DNA of 64,000 bases, taken from contig DASSKE010000005.1 in NCBI GenBank assembly GCA_035690865.1, forward strand, positions 186,001 through 250,000, written 5' to 3'. How positions within the stretch are numbered: position 1 is the first letter of the stretch; each line of letters opens with the position of its first letter. This stretch comes from CAMLQK01 sp035690865. GTDB lineage: Bacteria > Patescibacteriota > Saccharimonadia > Saccharimonadales > UBA4665. This document shows, piece after piece, positions 34,048-41,774 of this stretch. Made by a program: the position numbers and the translations under genes. Under the pieces are notes generated by a model, which was not told the origin of the DNA, ran no database searches, and saw only the letters and a program-made list of their open reading frames with translations.

Positions 34048-35781
34048 CTATTTTCTGCGGCGTTTTTTACTACTATTGGGGCTTCTGCCAGTGACTCGTT
34101 TTGCCTGGGGTGATTGCCATCCGGTAACGACATGCCCAATAATTTCCTGTTGACCTTTAAGCCCTCGCTGATGACCCCTTACAAAGGTCTTGCCAGGCGG
34201 CAAGATATAGTCAGGATCGTCGTAATATTCGCGCGCCAGCTGGAGAGCCTCCCTACTCGGCCCTTTTGCACCCTTTGGTAGGTTTCGCTCAAATCCTGGC
34301 ACAGAATGTTTCTTTTTGCGCGTATACTCTTTTTGAGCTTCGGCTTCACTTTGAGCTTGTTCTTCGGCGAGCGCCTGCTGAAAATCCTTCCCTATCTGCC
34401 CCATTGTCCGCTCGCGCAGATACGTAATGCGGGGGAGCGCTTTGCGTCCGAGTACTTCGCCGATCGCGGGCTGCTCTTGCGGCGGGACAGCTGGAGATGT
34501 CGCACCTTCTTGAGGCTGAGCCTGAGGAGATTGCTCGTCTTTTGCTTCGGCAATGATTTTATTGACGATCCTGGCTGGCATTGATGCGTCAAAACAGGCA
34601 GCCAATACTGTTTCGCGTAACACTTCGTACTTATCGGCCATGCCACGGCGCTCAAAAAAAGTACGTAAGTTCATGGAGTTATCTGTTAGGTTCATGCCAA
34701 GGCGTAATTCACCTTTTGTGTCTACAGTTATCGGAAGCTCACCTTCAATCAGTTTCATGACCTGGCTTGTCTTTAACGAATCAGCTGCTTGTTTTTGTGG
34801 TGCCTTAACTTTAGCCGCGTCTTCTGCACCACTGGGCACAATACGTACCAAGGCAAGAGGTTGCTCACCATTTACCGTAAAATTAAGTTCCGAGAAATCA
34901 TGCGTCACCAGATCAGTACCGGGCATAACGTCGTCGTTAGGGAATACGAGGGGCACTGCGTTGTACTTTTTTATACGCTGCATTTGGCCGGCCAGCAGGT
35001 TGTTGTTGTGGCGCATGGTTTGTACTTCTTCGGCGCTCAGCTCAGTCTCGGGCATTTGACGGATCTTTTCATCAGCACTCACTGCAATATTGACGTTATA
35101 GCGATAGGCCATAATTTTGGCGGCAATAAATTCCGAAGATACTGGCGAGCCATTAAGTACATCCAAAAATTGTCGATATGTTCTTGCCAGGTTCATAGCG
35201 TGAGCACCCATTGAGACACCTTCGGGCGGCAATATAATGCTTCGACACAAAAGGTTGGGGTCGGTACGGGCGAGCAGCTCGTTAGAGAATTGATTGATGA
35301 TACCATTTCTTACCCTGTAGTCTGCCTCCGTAGGTTCCTTGCGCCCTTTGCGGGCCGGGCCACCTTCAAGCCCCATACTTACCCCCATAGCAAAAAAGAG
35401 TGTGTGCTTTTCGGCGTTCACTACGTCAATCGGCGTGTCCTCGCCCAAGGCTTGCTCCAAGCCATCGGCAAACATTTCGCTCAGGTGATTAACTTCCGAT
35501 GTTTTCCGTGCTCGCAATGTAGCTTGCGCAGGGCCGCGCAGCGACTCTTCTAGCAGCCATTCGTTAGCCATCGCACGCTTTGCGACAGCTAAGCCCTCCT
35601 GCCCGTATTGAGCGGCAGCGGCCATAGGATCTTCGGCATCAGCCAAAAGAGGCGCAATTTCCGCCTCTTTGCGGGCCATATCAGCGTAGTACTCACCATG
35701 CTGAGCGCAGGTCTGCCTGATATGCTCATACGCTTCGGCCAGATTGGTAGGTTTTTGTTGATTAAAAGACGTTGGTTCCAT
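34048..35781 (-). CDS. 577-aa lineage-type protein of unknown function
   Basis: The start was placed at the ATG at 35781 because TTGTAA-17-TATGGT (35794-35822) leaves only this ATG downstream of the expected start of transcription. The protein is soluble and mostly helical. A Gln/Glu/Pro-rich linker lies near residues 420-450, and a strongly basic tail ends GRSPNSSKKRRRK. The C-terminal SVPGFERNLPKGAKGPS and GKTFVRGHQRG segments suggest nucleic-acid contact but match no family I know. It diverges from the FabI-like gene. Confidence 0.6.
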   Translation of the reverse strand: MEPTSFNQQKPTNLAEAYEHIRQTCAQHGEYYADMARKEAEIAPLLADAEDPMAAAAQYGQEGLAVAKRAMANEWLLEESLRGPAQATLRARKTSEVNHLSEMFADGLEQALGEDTPIDVVNAEKHTLFFAMGVSMGLEGGPARKGRKEPTEADYRVRNGIINQFSNELLARTDPNLLCRSIILPPEGVSMGAHAMNLARTYRQFLDVLNGSPVSSEFIAAKIMAYRYNVNIAVSADEKIRQMPETELSAEEVQTMRHNNNLLAGQMQRIKKYNAVPLVFPNDDVMPGTDLVTHDFSELNFTVNGEQPLALVRIVPSGAEDAAKVKAPQKQAADSLKTSQVMKLIEGELPITVDTKGELRLGMNLTDNSMNLRTFFERRGMADKYEVLRETVLAACFDASMPARIVNKIIAEAKDEQSPQAQPQEGATSPAVPPQEQPAIGEVLGRKALPRITYLRERTMGQIGKDFQQALAEEQAQSEAEAQKEYTRKKKHSVPGFERNLPKGAKGPSREALQLAREYYDDPDYILPPGKTFVRGHQRGLKGQQEIIGHVVTGWQSPQAKRVTGRSPNSSKKRRRK

Positions 35782-35793
35782 ATTCAATTCCAT

Positions 35794-35863
35794 ACCATAC
35801 CATGTAAGCACATCTTTTACAATAATTGCCGTATTGTCAGATATACATATGCTAGCTTACAAT
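35794..35863. promoter_or_regulatory. Divergent promoter region
   Basis: Minus strand: TTGTAA-17-TATGGT (35794-35822). Plus strand: TTGTCA-18-TACAAT (35834-35863). An inverted repeat, ACAATA-7-TATTGT (35819-35837), lies between the two -35 boxes. Confidence 0.55.
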
Positions 35864-35884
35864 CTTACTAGAGAAAGAGGGGAT

Positions 35885-36742
35885 ATGTCAGAAATCTTAT
35901 CGAGTCATCCAAATTTACTAGTAGCTGCTGGTTTGCGAAATCGCGATTCGCTGTCTTGGGCAGCGATTGAACCCTGGCTGCAAGCAGACCCCACAAACCA
36001 GGCGCTTGTTACCTATCGCAACGAAAAAGCTAAGTTCTTTATTGATGGTCAAAACAGTGATTACGACTACCGCATTGTCCCGGTTCGTATCGACTGGAAA
36101 GCGGAGCGTGATACTGCCCCTGACATCCTTAACGAAACTCTTACTAAAGAGTACGGCCAGGAACGGGTGGTGGCCGGCGTGCTGCATTCGGTTGCTCGTG
36201 CTCACCCTGATAGCTTTCGGCTCGCCGCACATGAGGTGCCGCTGGAAATGTACGAGCAAGCTATGGCGGTAAGCACCCTGTCCCTGCTTGGACTCGTGCA
36301 AGGCGTGCGCGACCATCTTAAGCCCCATGCCGGTATTGTTACCTTTGGGTACGGCAATCCAGAGCTTATCGATGCCGAATACGGCGGGCCGATGGCCCTT
36401 GCTAAAGCCGGCTTAAGTCACCTGGTAAAAAGCTTGGCGCAATCGCTGGGCCAGGAGGCACCGCACCACGCACGGGTAGCCGAGATTGCCACTGGCTTTA
36501 TCCCAACTAATTCCGGAAGAGGAGTTGCCGCGCGGTTAGATCAATCTTCGGAGAAAACCATTCTGCCACATTTTAACCAGGCAGCCTTTATCCCTACGGA
36601 CCCTTACGAGCAACGGAAGAACGCCGGAAAGCTCGCGATCAGCTTTATGACCGACCCTGTATACAGCCAGACCACCGGCATACGCTTTGATATAGATGGC
36701 GGCCGCCTCTTTCGCGGGCAAGGGCTTACGCCACGTCCTTAG
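35885..36742 (+). CDS. FabI-like short-chain dehydrogenase with altered active site
   Basis: 285 aa from the ATG at 35885 with GAGGGG before it. It follows the enoyl-ACP reductase (FabI) branch of the SDR fold: an N-terminal Rossmann start (LLVAAGLRNRDSLSWAAI), VLHSVARA (FabI: VHSI), EYGGPMALAKAGLSHLVKSL and a final TGIRFDIDGG. In FabI the active site is Y-x6-K. Here Lys174 is kept but the aligned Tyr position is Gly167, with Tyr166 one residue early (Y-x7-K). It may be an altered or regulatory paralogue. It converges on fabH with a 17-bp overlap. Confidence 0.75.
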   Translation: MSEILSSHPNLLVAAGLRNRDSLSWAAIEPWLQADPTNQALVTYRNEKAKFFIDGQNSDYDYRIVPVRIDWKAERDTAPDILNETLTKEYGQERVVAGVLHSVARAHPDSFRLAAHEVPLEMYEQAMAVSTLSLLGLVQGVRDHLKPHAGIVTFGYGNPELIDAEYGGPMALAKAGLSHLVKSLAQSLGQEAPHHARVAEIATGFIPTNSGRGVAARLDQSSEKTILPHFNQAAFIPTDPYEQRKNAGKLAISFMTDPVYSQTTGIRFDIDGGRLFRGQGLTPRP

Positions 36743-37763
36743 CTTTGGTGCGAGGAGGCAAGTCTAGGCCGATAACGCCACCCGCCACCGCAAAACCTGC
36801 ACCAATCGAAATAAGCATCGCTTTTTGCTTGCCTTGTAGCTGTCCCCGTTTGTAAGCCGTATCAATAGCCAACGGGATAGAGGCAGCCGAGGTATTGCCA
36901 TGCTCCTGAACAGTTAAAATGAGTTTCTCGTCTGGTATTGCGAGCGCATCAGCGGCAGACTCAATAAGCCGCAGGTTGGCCTGATGAAAAACTACCGTGT
37001 CTACTCCGCTCCAATCAATCTCGCCATCCACAACCATTCCTGCGTGCAAAGCTAGTGATTCAGCACAATACGGAAGCCATTCTTTGGCGTATTTTGCCAC
37101 CGTGCGGCCGTCCATCTTAATAAATGCCTCCGGATCGTCTTCGCCCTGACGCCTTGCGACAACACCGCCATGAGGGATATAAATTGCCTGCTCATCTGGT
37201 ACGGTAAACGACTGGAATACTGGCGCAATATCACTCTGGCGGTTCTCGACAAGCAAGGCACCGGCGCCGTCACCAAAGATCACACTTGTCGCGCGGTTGG
37301 ATGGATCCACAACTGATGTCATCACCTCTGCACCAACAATAAGCGAACGCCTGAAGCGGCCCGTTTGCAGCCCTTGCGCTGCAATATCCAGAGCGGCTAC
37401 ACTTCCCGCGCAAGCAGCAACAATATCCAACGATTGGCATGCAGAAGAGAGGCCCAGTTTATTATGTACATCAATACTTGTAGCCGGCAGTGGCCTATCA
37501 GGCGTTAGCGTGGCCAGCAGTAGCTGGTCAATACCGTCCTTGCTCACGCCTGCGCGCTGCAAGGCTTGCGTCGCCGCCAAGGTCGCCATTTGGGCTGTTG
37601 TTTCGCCCGGCCCTGCCATATATCTCGTTTCGATTCCGGTTCGTTCTGTAATCCACTCCGGCGTTGAGTCAATACCTGTCGTGGTAATAAGTTCCTGGTT
37701 GGACACACGGTGCAGCGGCGTATATCCGCCCACAGAGGTAATAACTGGCTGTAGTTCTGTCAT
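36726..37763 (-). CDS. fabH: 3-oxoacyl-ACP synthase III (KASIII)
   Basis: 345 aa with the full catalytic triad: Cys118 in DIVAACAGSV, His260 in VVFHQANLR and Asn290 in EHGNTSAAS. KASIII starts fatty-acid chains by condensing an acyl-CoA with malonyl-ACP, and relatives build other ketide-type products. No further FAS gene, ACP or acyl-CoA carboxylase lies in the window, so the reaction partner is unclear. AAAGGGG precedes the ATG. It follows the beta-helix gene by 26 bp, in the same direction as the chitosanase operon. Confidence 0.9.
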   Translation of the reverse strand: MTELQPVITSVGGYTPLHRVSNQELITTTGIDSTPEWITERTGIETRYMAGPGETTAQMATLAATQALQRAGVSKDGIDQLLLATLTPDRPLPATSIDVHNKLGLSSACQSLDIVAACAGSVAALDIAAQGLQTGRFRRSLIVGAEVMTSVVDPSNRATSVIFGDGAGALLVENRQSDIAPVFQSFTVPDEQAIYIPHGGVVARRQGEDDPEAFIKMDGRTVAKYAKEWLPYCAESLALHAGMVVDGEIDWSGVDTVVFHQANLRLIESAADALAIPDEKLILTVQEHGNTSAASIPLAIDTAYKRGQLQGKQKAMLISIGAGFAVAGGVIGLDLPPRTKAKDVA

Positions 37764-37789
37764 ATCTTCCCCTTTGAAATTGGTAGTTT

Positions 37790-39232
37790 TTACTCACCAA
37801 TCCAGGTCCAGGTAGGTGCCGATGAATAGGTGAGTGTAATGCTCTGGCCCGGGCCAAGCCGGAAAGCACCGCTGGTAAGACCGGTAGCATTGCCATTAAT
37901 GGCGACATTCGTAACTGTTCCCCCGGTAACGTAAACCGTTGCCGGCACGCCCCAGGGATTAGTAACCGCCACGCCTGATGTGCCGACACTTGGCCCCGAG
38001 AGTAATCCCACCGGATTAAATCCGGGGTTATTGGTAACATAGTCGCTTTGGCCAAAGCCATTTATGACTGAGTTAGAAGGTGACCATGTAGCCTGCGAGC
38101 CGGCAAATCCCACGTTGTTTCCCACAATAGTGCAGTATTGGTGAAACGATCCTAAATTAATTGCGTGGGCTTGCGTGGTGCCGCCGCTAAAGAGATACGG
38201 ATAAATAAAGCAGCTCTCAACCATTACGCCGCTTACCGACGAGCCGCTAACTCCGTTAATTGTAATGCCATCGTATAGATTGCTGCCAGCCGTAGAATTG
38301 TCATATACCTTACAGCCGGTAATTAATGTATAGGAGCCGTATTGATTTACGACAATACCATCCTGAGAATGGCCCTCTATGTTGCAATTGGTAATTTGGT
38401 TTGACTCACCGCCAACTACCAAGCCAGGGCCGCCCGTTGTGCCCCATAAAACAGCATTGCGGATAGAACCTGAGCCGGATTGCAACGTTACCGCTGACGC
38501 ACCGTTAAAACCGTAATCGCCGCCTAAAATATGAATGTCAGCCGCAAAGCTGGTAAAGACAGCACCATTATTTACGTTTCCGTATGCCCAACAGTTTTCG
38601 AGCTGAACGGTCGAAGAAGTATTAGCAAAGCCGCCAGACGTACCGTCAAGACGAAAACCATCACCGTTCACTTGCTGGACGCGTACATTACGCAGCGTAG
38701 AGTACTGCAAGGCAAAGGCATACAGACCATATGTTGTGGCAGAACCATTGTTAGTGCGGTTCCCATCAATCATAATGTCCGACATTAAGCAGTTGCTGTT
38801 TGTGCCACTCGGCCATTGCACCAAGCGAGTCTGATTAGCGCCATCTTTCTGCTTGATAATTGTTGACCAGCCCGCTCCAATGTACGTACCCCCAGAAACC
38901 AGGTTCAATGGGCTGCTAATTATGTACGTGCCAGCCGGAAAAAAACAAACGCTTGTGGCGCCAGCAGCGGTAATTGCCGCTTGTAGTGCCGTGGTATCAT
39001 CGGTTGTGCCGTCGCCTTTTGCGCCATATGTATCATCTTTTACCGATATAATTTGAGCGCCTTGTAAAACAGCATTATCGGCATTGTCTAACGAGCTTTG
39101 AACGGCTGTGGCGAGACTCGACTTTGCAATAGTTTTAAGCGTGCCGTCGCTATTATGAGCGGTGGCCAGGAAATCGTTGAGAATTGTTCCCCAACTGCCC
39201 GTATCGCCGCCAACGCTCGGAAGTCTCGCCAT
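37790..39232 (-). CDS. MARLP-module beta-helix protein
   Basis: 480 aa. The N-terminal module is MARLPSVGGDTGSWGTILN then DFLATAH and DGT. A start typical of beta-helix proteins follows (SVKDDTYGAKGDGTTDDTTA), then repeats such as NCWAYGNVNNGAVF and NCNIEGHSQDGIVV. The C-terminal domain (NPWGVPATVYVTGGTVTNVA then GPGQSITLTYS) is a small beta sandwich also seen at fibre ends. No signal peptide is present. It starts 11 bp after the chitosanase stop; fabH follows. Confidence 0.78.
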   Translation of the reverse strand: MARLPSVGGDTGSWGTILNDFLATAHNSDGTLKTIAKSSLATAVQSSLDNADNAVLQGAQIISVKDDTYGAKGDGTTDDTTALQAAITAAGATSVCFFPAGTYIISSPLNLVSGGTYIGAGWSTIIKQKDGANQTRLVQWPSGTNSNCLMSDIMIDGNRTNNGSATTYGLYAFALQYSTLRNVRVQQVNGDGFRLDGTSGGFANTSSTVQLENCWAYGNVNNGAVFTSFAADIHILGGDYGFNGASAVTLQSGSGSIRNAVLWGTTGGPGLVVGGESNQITNCNIEGHSQDGIVVNQYGSYTLITGCKVYDNSTAGSNLYDGITINGVSGSSVSGVMVESCFIYPYLFSGGTTQAHAINLGSFHQYCTIVGNNVGFAGSQATWSPSNSVINGFGQSDYVTNNPGFNPVGLLSGPSVGTSGVAVTNPWGVPATVYVTGGTVTNVAINGNATGLTSGAFRLGPGQSITLTYSSAPTWTWIGE

Positions 39233-39243
39233 GCCTTACATCC

Positions 39244-40671
39244 CTACGGCTTAGGATTTGTCTTAATACTATACGGGTCGCCGTACACTGACCAGCTCAG
39301 GGGCACATCAAGATTAAGATTGCCATTCTTGAGGAATGCACGCTGGGCATTCTCGATACGCGTTACATCCTCATGCGCCGCCTCGGCCTTCATGGCCTTG
39401 ACTCGGACGTCCATAAAGGCGTTGAGATACGTGGTCTCGTTGCCACCTTGGGCAGGAGTTTTGGCTATTCTCATAGCAGCGGCACGAATGCCTCCAAAAC
39501 TTTGCGAGTCGCTACCCGGACCGTGCACCACCATAGCATCATAGTAAATAAACTGACCAAGCGCGTGAAGCCCATCGGCAATCCCCTGGTTCACTGCCGG
39601 ATTAAAGTAAGCCCTGTCTCGTTCGTCATTTTGTGCCTGCTGAAACTTAGGATCCTGAGCAGCTGTTTTCCAATCTTTTGTAAAGGTAGGGTCTAGACCA
39701 GCGTGTGTAGGATTGAAGGAGCCTATCTTTTTCAGGGCTGGAATGTATTTTTCCAGTACATTGCCAGGATGTAATTGTGTGTAGTACTGCACCAGCTTGA
39801 GCAAGTCGCCGCAGCCCGTACAAAAACCGATGATGCCGGCGGTGTAGCCACGGCTGTCACCGATATCCTCGATGTAACCGTACTGCGCCTTCCAATTGAG
39901 CGAAGAGTTCTCGGCGCTCGAAACTAACTCGTTGGCAATCTCTTTTTTGACTGGATCAAACAGGCTAACTGTTGTGCCGCTGCTTGTTGAGGTCTGTGTA
40001 TTGGTTTGGGTAGTCGTTGAGCCGTTTACGGTAGTTGTGCTCGTAGCGGTCGAAGTAGCCGTAGAATTTGTAGACGAAGTATTCTTGGCTGTTACGGCGG
40101 TATCTAATGTCCACTTTTGGGCCTTAGTGCCGTTGCATGGCCAAATCCAGATCTGAGTACCGTCGGCCGTACCCGCATATTTATCGTCCAGGCAAAGTCC
40201 TGAGTTAGGATTTACTAAAGATCCATTCGATTTAATAACCCATTTTTGAGCTGGAGTACCGTTACATTGATACAGCTGCACGAGCGTTTTAGGCGCCTTG
40301 CCAGCCGATTTTACGTCAAGACAATAACCGTTGGCGTTCACAAAAGCCTGATCGGTGGTATAACGCCATTTTTGAGCTGGCGTACCGTTACAGCCCCAAA
40401 GACGGATCTTGTTGCCATTGGCCTTAACGTTACTGGCATTGTCGATACATTTGCCCGCAGTAACAGCCGTGAGCATTTGGCCGCCATTTGTAGCCGCCAA
40501 GGAGAGATAGGTAGCAATCACACCGCCAATAATTGCAAATGCCGCAAACGCAAGAATTGGTCCGCGGCGACCACTAAAAATACCTTTCTTTTTTACACTT
40601 GATGATGCACCAACCACCGCCCTCCCACGCTTTGCGCCGGATGAAGAGCGAGTCGTCTTTTTTGCAGCCAT
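39244..40671 (-). CDS. Anchored ricin-B lectin plus GH46 chitosanase
   Basis: 475 aa from the ATG at 40671. A basic N-terminus and a membrane helix (about 38-60) lead to a ricin-type beta-trefoil (about 64-190) with three QxW-type repeats (GTPAQKW, GTPAQKW, GTKAQKW). A Ser/Thr/Asn linker (192-236) follows. The C-terminal domain is GH46 chitosanase-like: Glu254 in SSAENSS and Asp272 in GDSRGYTAG, 18 residues apart as in Streptomyces chitosanase. It would hydrolyse chitosan or similar GlcN-rich polymers outside the cell. The promoter is TTGCAA-17-TACTAT (40708-40736). Confidence 0.87.
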   Translation of the reverse strand: MAAKKTTRSSSGAKRGRAVVGASSSVKKKGIFSGRRGPILAFAAFAIIGGVIATYLSLAATNGGQMLTAVTAGKCIDNASNVKANGNKIRLWGCNGTPAQKWRYTTDQAFVNANGYCLDVKSAGKAPKTLVQLYQCNGTPAQKWVIKSNGSLVNPNSGLCLDDKYAGTADGTQIWIWPCNGTKAQKWTLDTAVTAKNTSSTNSTATSTATSTTTVNGSTTTQTNTQTSTSSGTTVSLFDPVKKEIANELVSSAENSSLNWKAQYGYIEDIGDSRGYTAGIIGFCTGCGDLLKLVQYYTQLHPGNVLEKYIPALKKIGSFNPTHAGLDPTFTKDWKTAAQDPKFQQAQNDERDRAYFNPAVNQGIADGLHALGQFIYYDAMVVHGPGSDSQSFGGIRAAAMRIAKTPAQGGNETTYLNAFMDVRVKAMKAEAAHEDVTRIENAQRAFLKNGNLNLDVPLSWSVYGDPYSIKTNPKP

Positions 40672-40707
40672 AATTGTTTCTCTATTTATATTTATGCTTA
40701 TGTTTGT

Positions 40708-40736
40708 ATAGTAAGTCACGGTCGGTTAAGTTGCAA
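40708..40736 (-). promoter_or_regulatory. Promoter of the chitosanase operon
   Basis: TTGCAA, a 17-bp spacer and TACTAT on the minus strand, about 37 nt before the chitosanase ATG. Confidence 0.6.
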
Positions 40737-40794
40737 GTTTTTCAACACTTTCCTGAAGGCTTTTAACCTCATCCTACTTACGGTGACCGCCTAT

Positions 40795-41691
40795 CTAATT
40801 GTTCTTTAATAGGCGCTGGAGCCGTCTGCCGACTTCTGATGCTTGCGAAGCTACGAGCGGTGTTGCGCCACCGCTATAATTTATAACCATGGTTCGCAAA
40901 GCCTCGTAGTGGCCAAAGTCTCCTTCGGAGATGCCCAATGTCGTGCCGTCGGCAATGATCACGTTGGGCGTTTTTGTTTCGAGTTCGGCTTGCGGTATAA
41001 GAATGCCATTCTCACGCCAGCCATTTGGAGTGTTTTTGAGAGCGCTTAAACTCCACCTTACCCGTGTGCGGCGTTCTTCGGCGGTAACGCCGGGTGTAGT
41101 GGCCATTTCTTGGCGCATTGTGGCTGGAACTGTTACCAAGGGTGCATCTGGGCTCCGGGTATCACCTGCGCGCATGCCAAGGCCCAATATGGCAATTATT
41201 TTGTCTGCTATCAAGGTCATGGCTGGTTCATTGAGTCGAGGCGCAAGAGGATCATGATCATAAAACTCCAGCATTCGGCGGCCGATCTCGCTGGTGGCAT
41301 CTAGTGCCGCAGCCTTTATCTCCCGGCTAATGGGCGTGTCCTCGGCGTACAAAGCATATTCTTCAAGATGGGCGTGGACTAACTGAAGCCTAAACTGACC
41401 TGCCGCATCATCTGCTTCTTGGTACTGATCGTATGCGCGGCCAAACGCCTCGTGTGATAATTCGCGAACCATTTCTGCCTCTGAATCGTCACGAGCTACA
41501 AAATATCGCTCAACATTTATCCATCCACACATTTCCTGGCCTAAGCCCTGAGGCAAATTTACCGAAAAATCGTGGGCACGGGCTAAGGCGTAGGGGTCCA
41601 TATCGTATGGCAGCTGCTCTGCTCCGGGAGCAAAATATCTTCTTTGTGCTTCTACAAAAGCGGGATCGCTAAAAGTTCGTATTCCTCTCAT
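40795..41691 (-). CDS. 298-aa protein of unknown function
   Basis: Soluble and mostly helical, acidic in its centre. The ATG at 41691 lies 6 nt after the extended -10 TGTTAGTAT, so the mRNA is probably leaderless. The C-terminal IIADGTTLGISEGDFGHYEAL segment looks beta-rich. The general style (an early Arg/Phe-rich start and long amphipathic helices) is like several other unknown genes from 34048 to 50459. It diverges from the sigma-factor gene, with both promoters in about 80 bp. No family was recognised. Confidence 0.6.
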   Translation of the reverse strand: MRGIRTFSDPAFVEAQRRYFAPGAEQLPYDMDPYALARAHDFSVNLPQGLGQEMCGWINVERYFVARDDSEAEMVRELSHEAFGRAYDQYQEADDAAGQFRLQLVHAHLEEYALYAEDTPISREIKAAALDATSEIGRRMLEFYDHDPLAPRLNEPAMTLIADKIIAILGLGMRAGDTRSPDAPLVTVPATMRQEMATTPGVTAEERRTRVRWSLSALKNTPNGWRENGILIPQAELETKTPNVIIADGTTLGISEGDFGHYEALRTMVINYSGGATPLVASQASEVGRRLQRLLKNN

Positions 41692-41739
41692 ACGAGTATA
41701 CTAACACAACTAGCATAAGCGTAGTGAATGATAGGTGCA

Positions 41740-41768
41740 TTCACTCTGATAGCATGGTACAGTATGAT
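41740..41768 (+). promoter_or_regulatory. Promoter of the sigma-factor gene
   Basis: TTCACT, a 17-bp spacer and TATGAT, which ends 6 nt before the ATG at 41775, so the transcript should be leaderless. Confidence 0.6.
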
Positions 41769-41774
41769 TTACTT

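Noticed and set aside
37790..39232. Prophage origin of the MARLP-module genes
   Set aside because: The C-terminal ends resemble phage fibres, but no capsid, terminase, portal, integrase or lysis gene is found near any of the four genes.
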